Assembly: GCF_002994745.2 (NCBI RefSeq)
Contig: NC_037093.1
Coordinates: 68,653,510-68,717,509, forward strand
From: Rosa chinensis
Taxonomy: Eukaryota > Streptophyta > Magnoliopsida > Rosales > Rosaceae
Direction: 5' to 3'
DNA: 64,000 nt
This document shows, one piece after another, positions 36,578 to 48,196 of this stretch. The notes under the pieces were generated by a model. The model made no database searches. It was given only the letters and a program-made list of their open reading frames with translations, and was not told the DNA's origin. A program made the translations under genes and the position numbers. Every line of letters starts with the position of its first letter. Positions within the stretch are counted from its first letter, which is position 1.

Positions 36578-38460
36578 AACCCGAATTCATGCATGGTCAT
36601 ATCAAGCAGATTTCTCATGAACAAAATATCAAATGTCATGTATAATATTAATTTTATGTTTCTGCTTGATGGAGTGCGTACGTACAAGGTACGTAACAAA
36701 TTAAAATACACAGATAATAAGGAGGTCCTTATGGAATCATACAGCTAAGTTGACTGGACGAGCTCCAAAATAAATTGGTCCAAGTCGCATCATTTTCAGT
36801 TTTTCACATAGAACGGTACTGCTCATTCAAAATGTGCATGTCTTTATAATTTCAAATCTGTGAGGCACTGAGGCTTTGTCCAATAAACTAACAAACGTTC
36901 ATCGAAAAAAAAAAAAACGAACCTTCAAAATAACCCTACACTAACAAATCTTCTCTCACTAGCGATAAAAAGCTTAAGCAAAGTCTATAGTTTGCTTCTC
37001 CGTGACGATCTAGTCTCTGAGTTTTAGCTTAAGAAGAAAAACATGAACACTACCACAAATGGAACAGAACGCACACGAAGCAAAACCCTCATTGCATCTC
37101 TTTATTTGTTCTTGTTGGGACTTGGGAGTGATGCTCAACATGGTACGTCAGAAATGTAAAGTGTTGCCTACATTTGTATATTGCAATCTTCTTGATCTCC
37201 GGTTTATATCAGAGTCCCCTATCACTTATGACATAAATCATCAATTTAATTGAATTTTTTAGTGCTTGAATTTTATTTATGAACCTTGATTACAAACTTG
37301 AAAGCGTTCGGCATAAGGAAAAACAAATTCATACAACCATAAGTCAAAGACTAAGATAAATTGAACCACATCCAAACTCTAAAGTCTTCTCAATCATCTT
37401 CTCAATCATCCAAACTCTAAAGTCTTCTCTCAAACTCTAGTTGAATTTTCAGTACTCGAATTTTAATATATAATAGATTTTTTTTTTTTTACAACTCTAA
37501 AGGTGCCAGCTCAATTGTCATAAATCAAAAAGTACAACGAATCCATCCGCATCCAAGAACAAAAGATTTGCGAACTCAATTACTTTTGTCCGTCTCAAAA
37601 ATTCACAAATGTTGTTCACGTTTTAAAATAAACAGTAAGAACCAGTCACGTAGGACCAATTATCTCGAAATTTGAAGGTGTCAGTCCACGTTCCACAATT
37701 TTTTTATTTTTTTTGAAAATTTGGGTGTGACTAATCCACGTTCCACTGTTGAGTTGGGACCGGTACGTAACGTTGGACACCATGCTTGCCTGGAGATTAG
37801 GCCCGCGCGTTCCTCACCCCCGAACACTAGGGTGGGTCAGGGTCTGGATTTTATGACCAAATCTGGCCATCTTCAATAGAGTTGCAGAACTTATTCCAGT
37901 TTACGCCCAATCAAAAGGTACAGGACAAAGAAATAGACCAAAGATCCCGACAAAATGATCCATCATTTTCACCGTTAATTAGTATTAGTTACGTGAAACA
38001 AAAAGGCGACGAACCTAAATGGCAGTACTGTAACATGGCGTGTTGGATATATCATAACATCCAAAAGAGTGAAAAGACCGATCGATGCTTTCGGAAATGG
38101 AACCCTAGCAGAACGACTGGATGTTGGAATTAAGCCTTTCACCATCTAAAGGTACCAAGGGTAGCAATTAAGTACCTGTTGCCTAAGATGTTGTGAAGCA
38201 TGGTGATGAGGTCTTCTTCATCGTCTGAAATGGCCCCCGAGAGTCCAACAACCTAAAAATAAAAAAAAGGACAGGAATCAACCACTTCCGGCTTCAGGAG
38301 GATTAATCAGCACTGACCGTTTGGTGACTTTGGACTTCTGAATTTTACTCTTATGTACCCCGGCCGAGGCAGAAGCAATGGCATAGAAGGTCCTTAAAAC
38401 TTCTTCTTTTTTTTTCTTTTTTCGAGGGAGAGGTCCTTAATTAAAACATACCTGTGAGCC

Positions 38461-38869
38461 TGAAACTTGAAGGAGAAAAAAAAGAAAAGGAAACTATACA
38501 AATCTAAATACAATACACCACTATTAAGAAAAGACACATAATTATCAGGGAAAACAAGAGAAAAGATGAACATTTTCCACTATAAAACAATACCTATTTG
38601 CAAGATAGAAACAGAAAATCATAATGCCGGAATTAACCTTATGTTGTCAATTTCTTCCCCTCGAGTTCTTGTTCTTTTGCTGCTCTATACATACATTGAT
38701 GGAATGGATAGGAATTTAATCATGTTAAAATTAACTATATTTCTAACTAAGCCTATTCACCTCCTCTATGCTTGATATATAGGACATATCTATATATAAT
38801 TGTATGTATTTAATTATTATTTTTCTTGTTGCAATTTTTCTTTCGATGAGGAACGAACAAACATAATGA
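38461..38869. other. Junction between duplication units
   Basis: About 400 bases of AT-rich DNA lie between the recognisable end of unit A and the start of unit B. No gene seen. The exact break could not be fixed by eye. Confidence 0.4.
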
Positions 38870-39005
38870 AATCTTTCATTTCAAGGGGTCTTTAGTTTTT
38901 CTTTTCTAGAAAAAAAATATTACTAAGTAATTGGAACGTTTCTTTTCTAGAAATAAAATTGGACATTACTAGTCTTTCATTTTAGATGCATCATAATTTA
39001 AAAAA

Positions 39006-41271
39006 GGGTCCTGGACCCAAAACACCAATGTTTTAGCTAATTATCTTACTTACTTCAGCAACATATTTTTATTCTTACTAACTCAAATTAAAGAGAAATG
39101 ACAACTTTGCCCTTAACCTAATTAAGAAATTACATGGTGCCACTCTCTCATCTCTCTCCTCCCTCTGTTCAGTCTCTCTCTCTCTCTCTCTCCCCCTCTC
39201 TCCGGAGCTCCCTCCTCGTCAGAATCGGACAGACGATGTCACCGATCTACGTGCTCAATGATGGCGGCTTCTGCGACTTGCAAGAACGGGAAACCGGCTC
39301 GAGAACTCGTAATTGTCTCCGTTACTCATCACATCCAAAAATTCGCTTAAGATGAAGATCAGGCAATTTCAAAAATTCCAGTTCCCACTTCCCAGGCAGA
39401 AGTACATCCCCGTCTCCAAGGCCGAGCTGCTAGACGGCGCCGTTTCTCCAAGTCAGATTCTAGTTCTTGCAAATGGGTGTTTGAAGTTAAGGTGTCTATG
39501 ATTTGTTCTCATCTCGGAAGAGATGCCAAACTCCAGCATTCTCTCAAATTAATGGGTATTTGAAGACGGCTTCAGTGAATTGGGTGTTGGATAATCGAAA
39601 TTTGTTTCGAGACGTTTTGAGCGTACATGAATTTGAATTCCATTGGTTGCTGACATGCATAGAAAGTTAGAAAGTTAGAAACTATCCTTGCAGAGTTTAT
39701 CTCTTTATTAATTCCAGTATGATGCAATTATCACTACAAAAAAATGAGTTTTTTGCGACATAAGAAAAACGTCGTAAAAAAAGCAAAAAGCGTCGTAAAT
39801 AAATTTTTGCGACGGTTTTGCGACGCTTACAGAAGCGTCGTCATAAATCGAGTCGCAAATACTTTTTTTCTTTTTACGACGTGTAAAGTGGCGTCGCAAA
39901 TACCTTTTGTGATGGTCCTGCGACGAATTTTCGAGTGTCGCAATAACTTGTGTCATAAATAGTTATTATTAATACGACGTGTAAGCAAGCGTCGCAAAAA
40001 CCTTTTGCGACAAGGTTGCGACGTTTTTTATCCGTCGCAAATACTTTATGGGGTAAATTAAAAAAAATTACGACTGTCATCTTGACTGTCGCAATAAGAG
40101 GTTTGATCTTTCACTTTATTAGAATCTACAAGTAACACCATTTGCATTTATTTTAGAAATACATTTCACTCATATTTAATAAACATCATATATGATATAA
40201 ATGTCTACACAAAAAATATTCTAATGTCGTACATAAATATTACTATTCAAAGTAATCATATGGGCAAGTACACTCTGTAAAGTAAAGTAGCTTTTTACAT
40301 CCAAACTAATTATGATATATTGTGTGGCTCTATCTTTGGTTGGCTGGTAGGGTCACACAATAAAGTGTAGTTTACAGCTTTGCAACCTTGTTGCTAGATC
40401 TTCCAAGTGGAAACCATATTCTTCCCAGCCATGTGATTTCAATGATTTTTGTCTTTTTTGAAAGGTGTCAACGTGAATGAGAACTAATGCGATGATTTAG
40501 AGTAGCTTTGCAATGATATTTGTCTTTATTTGAAAGATGTTATTTTTTTTTTTTTTTTATAAAATGGGGGCAGATGGCTCAGAAAGAAAGTTCTATTGGA
40601 GAGAAATAAACGTCTATTAGGGGGCAATAAATGTTTTGAATTGATGTAATCTCTTCATTTTTTTCCTTAATCATTCTAATTTTAGAAAGATTAGTTCTCA
40701 TTCCAGCGATTGAAATGTTTATTGGGGATGCAATAAAGGTCTATTGGGGGGCAATAAACCTCTTTGACCCCCATATGATATCTCCAACAACAACTTTGGG
40801 GACTTCCAGTGAGGTTTCATAAACCTCTATTGCCCCTCAATAAAGGTCTATTATGGGGCATTAAAGGTTTATTGGAGAGCAATAGAGGTCTAATTGGGGC
40901 AATAAACATTTCCAGCGACTTATGAGATCTCCAATGATCTCTTTAGGGACCTCCGGCGAGGTTTTCAGAGAAGTCCAGTAAATGACGGATAGTGACCGAA
41001 ATCCGACAATCGGTGGCCGAAATCTGACTGCTGGTGACGGGACTCCAGCGAAGTCTCCTATGGGTTCTCTCTCTCTCTCTCTCTCTCTCTCTATGTAACA
41101 AAGAGGTGAGGGTAAAATAGTCTCAAAAATAATAATAATAATAAAAAAAAACTTAATTGGGTATTAGGGAATACCTTATTAGAGTTTTTTTATGAGTAAG
41201 TGATCATTAAAAAAACTTAATAGTGCAAGTGGGAAAAAAATCCCTAGATTTAAGATAATGGACAAAAACTC
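39006..41271. mobile_element. MULE-like non-TIR element, member 1
   Basis: The left end GGGTCCTGGACCCAAAACACC and right end GACAAAAACTC match, in reverse, the ends of the element at 56192-57327. Flanks are TTTAAAAAA (38997-39005) and TGTAAAAAA (41272-41280), a 9-bp duplication with one mismatch. Interior sequence at about 40560-41090 (AATAAACGTCTATTGG-type words, ACCTC[CT]GGCGAGG) also matches member 2 in reverse. A CACTA-like piece sits inside at 39732-40100. The two ends are not obvious inverted repeats of each other. No transposase. Confidence 0.75.
39732..40100 (+). mobile_element. CACTA-like terminus with CGTCGCAA subterminal repeats
   Basis: It starts CACTACAAAAAAATGAG, the usual terminal sequence of plant CACTA (En/Spm) elements. 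It is followed by about a dozen copies of TTTGCGACG/CGTCGCAAA words in both orientations, such as GTCGTAAATAAATTTTTGCGAC. These are the subterminal transposase-binding repeats of that superfamily. The opposite CACTA end was not found, so this is a truncated or solitary end. Confidence 0.7.
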
Positions 41272-41588
41272 TGTAAAAAAATAAATAAACTAAAGGAGGA
41301 GCATAACACAATGGACATAATTAATAGGGGGAAAATATCTAAAATTAGAGTAAATAGTCAAATAAGTTGCATTGAATTTCCTACATGAAATATTTCAATT
41401 GGATGGGTTAACGTACATCACGCAAGTGCATAATTAGGAAATTAATTGATAGACAAATCAAGGTCCAGTAGCTCAAGCAATATTATCTAGCATGCCCTGT
41501 TGATAGGGCCGGCCTTGCTGCTGGGCAGCATTGGTGACCGCACAGAGCACAACAAAGAGGGGGGCACCAGATTTTTAAAATAAGATTT

Positions 41589-41619
<31 letters not shown>

Positions 41620-42149
41620 GTAAGGAACGTTAAAAAAAATTGCAGATCTCTAGACGCAATTATTACAACATCTTTGCTTCTTTCTTTTTCCAATGGGTGT
41701 TCTATTCATACCTCCCAATTTACTATTTGGACCTCCTTCATTTTTTACACAATTTTAAAACCAATTTTACCCTTCTACAAATAAAATTAAAAAAACCTGC
41801 ATCTACATCATGGGAGCTGCAGCTCCCCTCTTACATCTTGCAGTTCTCTCTCCAATTCTATCCCTATCCACAAAATTTAGAAAGTTAAAATTAAAACTTT
41901 GAAATAACTACTCCATCTTATTTATTTGAAATCACCATCTAATCAAATATTAAGAAGAGGAAGAAATACGTTTTGATCAAAACTGGAAAACAGAAAAAGA
42001 AAAACATGTATCATATGATCTAAGCAGTAGAGATCTCTCTTTCTCTCCAACTCTCTATTGTAATCCTCTCTCTATTCTCATTTCCCTCTCTCTCTCTCTT
42101 CTCGTACCCATCTCTGTACCTACATGTGCCAGAACGAGCATAATTAGCT

Positions 42150-42640
42150 ATAATGAGCCACCCTCATGGTACCGTCAGAGGTATCGACTCCCACCAAGGA
42201 GGTGACCTGCGAAGGCACGGCCAGGCGGGCTACCGTTCGAGCCCTGGACAGCCCCCATATCACCGCTGACGCGCCGCGTCAAGATAGCATCAGAAGCTCC
42301 AGACGCTGGGAATCGAAGCACATCAGTCCCACATCGGAAACAAGAAGATGATCAACCTCTTCCTTACCTATAAAAGGTCCTCTCCTCTCTCCTCATTAAT
42401 TACGCAATTACTAGTCATTTATTGTTATGCTGCCCATATACAGTGACTGACTTAGGCATCAGAGGAGTGAAGACCGCCCAACGCAGTCTCCCTCTAACAC
42501 CCTGTCTCTCGTGTTGCAATAAACGGAAGTCATCTAATCCTCGGAGTAGTGGTCCGCCCATCGGACCCGCGTTAAACAAAGAGTCGGCTACCGCCGGACT
42601 CGAGCATCAACAATCTCCTAATTGGTTGTCACTGGCTCCA
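42150..42640 (+). mobile_element. Gypsy-type LTR fragment
   Basis: A GC-rich block contains a TATA-like CCTATAAAAGG (about 42369) followed by a CT-rich start region. Then comes GTGACTGACTTAGGCATCAGAGGAGTGAAGACCGCC, a wording common in plant gypsy LTRs just after the transcription start. Termini and target duplication were not resolved. Confidence 0.45.
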
Positions 42641-42831
42641 GGAGCTTGAGACGTCTTTATTGTTTCATCTCAAGTTTATTATTAGATTCTATAAATTATA
42701 GATTGGATGATATTTGAAATCTTTGAATTTAAATTTATGCAATTTCAACGTCAATATATCTTTGAAATCGGAAAACAAAAACAGGGTCATGACTTACTTT
42801 CACTGACTTTTCTCTCAACCCAAAGAGGATT

Positions 42832-45800
42832 TGTGGTGGGCCCAATTTGGAAAACAAACCACTAAGTAACAACCAGTATAAGAGACGCGCCCCAGGGTTA
42901 CGGGCCTCTCAAAGTTTTGTAAATAAGCGAGTAGAAAAAAAATAAACAAATCAGTAAGAAAGCAAATAAATAAGGGACTTCAAAATCCAATAAAGGACTA
43001 AGACCTTAATTTAGTAAATTCAAAGAGAAATACGCCAAGCCGGGCTATGTGCCTCCCCTGTACGCTCCCCGACCACATGTTCGAAACCTGCACACTGTTG
43101 TAGGGGTGAGTTTTCGTCCTCATATGCCCAGTAAGGGCCGACCCAACCATGCTAGGTTTGAAAAATAATATACCTGAAAATATCTACTAAATAATATTGT
43201 GCACGTTTATCGAAAATACTTTAAAAGAGGCAACCGCAAACATTTGTTCTCTTTTATAAAACATATGCATGCAGCATGCTTCACACAACTTGGAGCTCCG
43301 AGATACTTACTTGCCGGCTATTCTAAAACAATCGGTGACCGGTCTGGTTCGTCATCTTTCGAGAACTGGCCAACTACTCTGTAGTGCATATGACTACAAA
43401 TAGCGAAAGTGTCCATTTCATGGCCCTGAGTGCCCTATGACTGGTTCACCGTCAGTACTCACATTTCCTCAATGAACATAGGAGCACAGCCCCCTCCGGA
43501 GGTTCACGGTTATCGATACCGTGGGATCCCTAGGAATCAACGCTTCTAGGTCTCATTCACTTTCAGGTCACAAGTACAAATATACAATGGGTACAATATC
43601 TCAACATGCAAGTCTAACCTCGATTTTCGCAATCAGCAATTATCAATTATGAAAACACAGGTATCACGAGGCATCAACTAATGAACAACAAAAAACGTAC
43701 TTGCAGGCAACATACTATTATACTAGAGCATTCCACGTATATCAAAGAGCCTCTAACAAGGAAGGGACAACTCACCCTACTTGGAATTGGAGTGTTCGCC
43801 CAAACTTAGCTTCGTTTCCGACTTTCGATACTTCTTCCAAATTCAAGTGCACACGCACGAGTCCTTTATAATAAAATTAAACCAATGAGTAACTTGGCGT
43901 CATTATAACTCAACCAACCAAGCAACCAAAGCATTTATTTAATTTCCTTAAAGTTCATCGGATTATCCTTTAACATAAAAATCTACTATCCATTCCCAAA
44001 TAATCTAAATGATATTGCATTTAAACCGTTTGGGATATGGTGATCATGCTTAGCATTTGGCCTTTATTTCTTTACCCTTTTTACTTTAAGAAAACAAAAG
44101 ACAATTTCCATTCCCGAACATTCCACTAAACATAATAAGCTCATTCGGGATATGGTGATCGTACTTCTTTCCTTAATGTAATTCGGGTCAACCAAGTTGA
44201 CATTTTTACTTAGTCTTTAAACCTTAAGCAAATAAATAGTGGTTATCATTCCCAAACAATTTCATTCCTTAATTCCATTTCAGGGTATGATAGGTTTAGA
44301 GCACTTCATTTATAGTTTGGTCCATTACCTTGACTGAGAATCCCCTTTTAACCTAAGTACGTAAAACTCACTATTTTCATTACCCATTTCCACCCAACAT
44401 TGATAGTTACTCATGCTCAACATTTTCTTTCACAACAATGCTTTAACTTGCAATTTACAACTTCTTTAAAGAATTCACTGATTTAGTCATTCACCTTATT
44501 TCCAACATAATCGATCACTCAAATAGGCATTAACCATTCGAGCAGCATACTAGATTTCATTTCAAAATACAATTACCACACCAAATCCCATAGCTTGTCA
44601 GAGACCAATAATCACCGCTTCTTCTTTTCCAAAACAGAAACCAATTTCGTCGTAGCTGCATTCCCACCACCAACAACCTTTTAGATCTCTAATAGACAAA
44701 ACAAGATCAATAATCCATTTTTAACCAATCCATATCCAAAACAAGGTCTCGAGTTTCTTACCATTCCTCCACATCAACTTAACTGACCTAGCAGCTCCTC
44801 CCTTCCAAAACTCCAAATTCCCGAACTTCACAGACCTCATTTCCTCCAAAATCTCCCGAACACAGATTTCAAGTCCCTCACATTCCAAATCAAACAACAC
44901 AAATTAGGGTTTTCAATCTAAATCGAAATGGAGACCTCAACCAAGAATAGGGCGACGCAAATTACCTAACAGAGATGATCTGAAGGCTCAGCGACCGTGA
45001 GCGGCGGAGCTACGGTGGTCCACGCGCCAGCGACGGCCCGTACAACGGGTACGGCGGCTCTGGTTGGAATCGGAGGTTGGGACCATGGGGATTTGGATAA
45101 AGGATAGGTGCTGATACCATTTATGGTGGTGGTGTCGCTCAACCGAGGCCGGAGAACAGTGAATCAATCTCAACAGAAAGAGAGATTCCGTCGACCCTCG
45201 TGCAGCCTTGACCGGCTTTTGTGGATGGCTAGACTTCTGGGTTTTCCTCCTCCATGTCTACTGAGTCAAGCAGTAGTGGCTGTGAGTGCAGAAAGTGATC
45301 AGAAGTAGCCTTTCTAGCTAGGCATGGTGGCGAGAACTGTGGTGGTTGCATGCGGTAGCTGGAGGCGGTGCATGCCGGTGATTCTTGCTGGGTTTAGGTC
45401 GGAATTTGGTCCTGATTCGATTGGTGGTGGTGGTGACTAGAGGTGGTGGCCGGAGCTGGAGTCTCCGGCGCTTGCAGAGGGAAGACGGGAAGAGAGAGGT
45501 CGGGGGGAGAGAGAGTGCGACGCGGCTGGGTGAGAGGAAGAGAGAGTTTAGGTTTTTGGGTTCCTAAGTTCCTATTTATACTCGCGTGTGTGAAATGTCG
45601 AATTTGCCCTTCCGACGAGTTACACAATTTTGCTAGTTGATTGCTTCTAGCTAGGTTTTGGGCTCGTAACTTTTCTTTTCTTTGTCTTTCATCGACAACA
45701 CCCTTTTTAAATTCTCAACTTTGCCTTAAGTCCAAAACTCAATTTTGTAAAAGCCCAAAATCCAAGACTTTGCTACAACTCAATTTATCGTCTTTGAAAC

Positions 45801-46009
45801 TTCAACAAGCTATTGCCTCAATAAACTTCTATGACCTTCTAGGCCCAAATGAAAGAATTTCGACCCAAACTTAGTTCGAATAACCCAATTGGTAGTCTCG
45901 ACACCAAATTAATCTCCCAAGTCACTTTCTTCACTTAAATCACCTTGCGAAAATCTTATTGGCAAAAAATTATCTTCTAAAAATTAAGCAAAATTTTCGG
46001 GGGCTCACA
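42832..46009 (-). mobile_element. Solo-LTR-like gypsy element, 3.2 kb, minus orientation
   Basis: GGATT at 42827-42831 and 46010-46014 forms a perfect 5-bp target duplication, and the segment starts TG and ends CA (TGTGGTGGGCCC ... GGGGGCTCACA). Read on minus it starts TGTGAGCCCCCG, like the TGTGAGGCCCGG start of the element at 53016. Near the other end it shares the GAGGACGAAAACTCACCCCTACAACAG block (43090-43115 against 55638-55665) and the CCTCCGGAGGGGCTGT block (43490 against 55313). No gag or pol frame is present, so it is most simply a solo LTR of a long-LTR gypsy element, or an LTR-only (LARD-like) unit. Confidence 0.75.
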
Positions 46010-47006
46010 GGATTGACCAAGATTAATCATCAAACCTGGCTAGGCAATCAAGAATTATAAGGTTCTTTAAATTGCTCCAATGGAAATCTAACTTCAACTG
46101 CATCAAGTAATGCCAAATTGTTTGAAGAACACAAAATGGGATTTGATATTGAGAGTTCAAATTAGTCGATCGTAATTATCAAAAACAGAGAAATCGTTAA
46201 TCTTAAAAGAAATTTTTTTTTTGGTGTGCTCCCAGTTGATCATGAACGCTAAGTGGAGTTTGGAAGTGCAATTTTTTTTTCTTTTATTATTGGAACATCG
46301 CATATATAACAGAAGTGTAAATAGATAAAAATATGGATAAATCAGGAAGTTCAGTGGCAAGAGAGGTCCAAATAGTAAATTGGGAGGTCTAAATAGACCC
46401 ACCCTTTTCTAACTGCACACACGATGCCATTATCTCACAAACCTTGAAATCAAGCAAATTCTCTTTAAATTGGTTTTAATGGTTGTTCAATCCTTCAATT
46501 TCTTCTCATCATTTATCATCACCAATACTCTTTCTCCTATCTATGCTTTTGTTCTTCTACGGTTTCACACAAATTCTTCGGGTTTCCATCACTGTAGGCT
46601 GGGGTACAAATCAAAATACGTATTAGGTGTTTTTCAATTTTGATTTTGGGTTACTTGATTTCTGGGTTCTATTGATTGCTAATTCGTTTTCAATTTTCAA
46701 TATTAGGTGCAATTGGAAGTTGGAGTTCTAAGTCGATCTCGAGTAGAAAAGGAAAAACAAGAAGGACCAAAGTTGATTCCACGTCTTATTGTTCTATTCT
46801 GAAGTATTTACATTCAAAGTTTAGTAGACTGATGTTTGGCTTCTCTTTAGAGATCTCAATTATTGAAGACTTCTTTTTTTCATTTCATTTTATTGATGTA
46901 CATATATTTTTCGCCCAGGGCCTTGAAAAACTTAGAACTTGCCTTGTCTGTTGATTGGTGCAACAATCTCCGATGTCGATCGATAACGTTCGATCACCTC
47001 AGATTC

Positions 47007-47971
47007 CTAAATCTCGGGGATGTCGTTTTGGAGTTCAGATACGTCGAATTGGGTATCATTGAAATCCATTATGAAATTGTTCCGCCAAAGGTCATCCCTC
47101 AGATATTCATCATCACCAGTACCCTTATTGTTAGTTGCTTCAGCTGCAACTCCAACTCCAACGTCAGCATCATGATGCTGACGATGATTAACTTCGTCTT
47201 CAATGACATTGTTTTTGGTCAAACGTGAGACGTCCTCATCAGTGGCAGCGGCAACAACGACAGAGGATGACAAGTCCTCCTTGATCTCCTCATCTTTGGA
47301 CACTTCTAAGTGATTTTCTTGTTGTAGCTTCCTCTTTAAGGTGGAATTCCAGTAGTTTTTTATTTCATTGTCAGTTCGCCCTGGTATCCTTCCGGCTATC
47401 AATGACCATCTACACCAAGTTTATGGTGAACCGAAAGTTAAGAAAGAATTACGTACGTATTAATTGATTACCTCTCATACAATTAGTCAAGTAGGGTTTT
47501 CACGAAAAGAGTCAAAAACTATACTGAATTTTTCTGAGAATTAATATTGACAAAGTTGTGTTCGATGTTTTTCCATAACAATTCCCTTCTCAAGTTCAGT
47601 TCAAGCTAGATTCATTCATTTTCGATCCAATTTCATCACACCTACACGGCTACACCGCCATAACCACAAGCACCTCAACAGTTTTCCCAAAAAAGAGGCT
47701 TATTTTTTTATTTATTTTATACCCCAGTGAAGTAAATAAGGGATTTACCTGTTTCCCAGGAGTTTGTGGAGCCTGATGATGAGCTCTTCTTCTTCTTCTG
47801 TAATGTTGCCTTTGATAATATCAGGCCTCAGATAGTTCAACCACCTGAGTCTCACACTCTTCCCACATCTCTTCAGACCTGCCCACAAACACATGCACTT
47901 ATCATAAACGAAACAATTAAGAGGTTCGTCATCCATGGAAATTATAATGAATTGCAGCGAGTCAAAGTAAG

Positions 47972-48020
<49 letters not shown>

Positions 48021-48193
48021 CTATACATGAATGAAAACAATAAATTAAACTTGAATTGCCTGTTTCCCTGGATAGTTTGCCCCATTTTCCGACCATGTTT
48101 TTCGACGTAGGCTTTGACAATCTGGTCTTCACTTGCAGCCCAGGCTCCTTTCTTCAGTCCATCATTCTTATCATAGTAAGTACTGCTTCTCAT
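47007..48193 (-). pseudogene. R2R3-MYB copy B, frameshifted
   Basis: Exons matching copy A lie at 48193-48060, 47878-47749 and 47409-47007. Exon 1 reads [34 protein letters not shown]. Two bases present in copy A are then missing (near 48090-48096), so the end of R2 is out of frame. Exons 2 and 3 remain open if read alone and keep the bHLH-binding signature and a similar acidic tail, with a small in-frame gain of residues ([14 protein letters not shown]). The GC donor of intron 1 is retained (48059-48058). A hAT-like element lies four bases upstream of the ATG. Either lesion alone would impair the gene; together they mark it as a pseudogene, unless the 2-bp gap is an assembly error. Confidence 0.85.
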
Positions 48194-48196
48194 CCC

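Larger units (their letters stand above)
33641..38460. repeat. MYB segmental duplication, unit A
   Basis: Unit A can be followed against unit B (38870-52700) in order. The left flank is AATGAAATCTTTCATTTCAAG (33643 against 38868), then the MYB 3' side (34480-34680 against 41280-41507 plus 46948 on). The MYB gene follows, then GGAACCCGAATTCATGCATGG (36576 against 49458) and the right end GGTGACTTTGG/CTTCTGAA...TACCCCGG (38320 against 50755; continuing at 52650). Unit A is the less invaded unit, holding only a MITE (33759-34469) and a fold-back element (36142-36530). It supplies empty sites for the insertions in B. Confidence 0.85.
41505..46947. mobile_element. 5.4-kb hAT-like composite insertion in unit B
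   Basis: CTGTTGAT occurs at 41497-41504 and 46948-46955, and unit A has a single uninterrupted copy (CCTGTTGATCGGTGCAG, about 34660-34676). The inserted DNA starts AGGGCCGGCCTTG, a common plant hAT end, and finishes near CAGGGCCTTGAAAAAC. Inside are a gypsy-like LTR piece (42150-42640), a 3.2-kb solo-LTR-like element (42832-46009) and an inverted pair (41695-41745 against 46345-46404) that may be the arms of one more nested element. It separates the MYB copy from its former 3' flank. Confidence 0.75.

Noticed and set aside
45394..45640. Frames of 60-77 residues on both strands within 45.1-45.6 kb
   Set aside because: They lie in the GC-rich front of the minus-orientation solo-LTR-like element and have no protein signature.
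41505..46947. Possibility that the whole insertion is one autonomous hAT element
   Set aside because: No BED zinc finger or hAT dimerisation-domain frame is seen; most of the length is nested LTR sequence.
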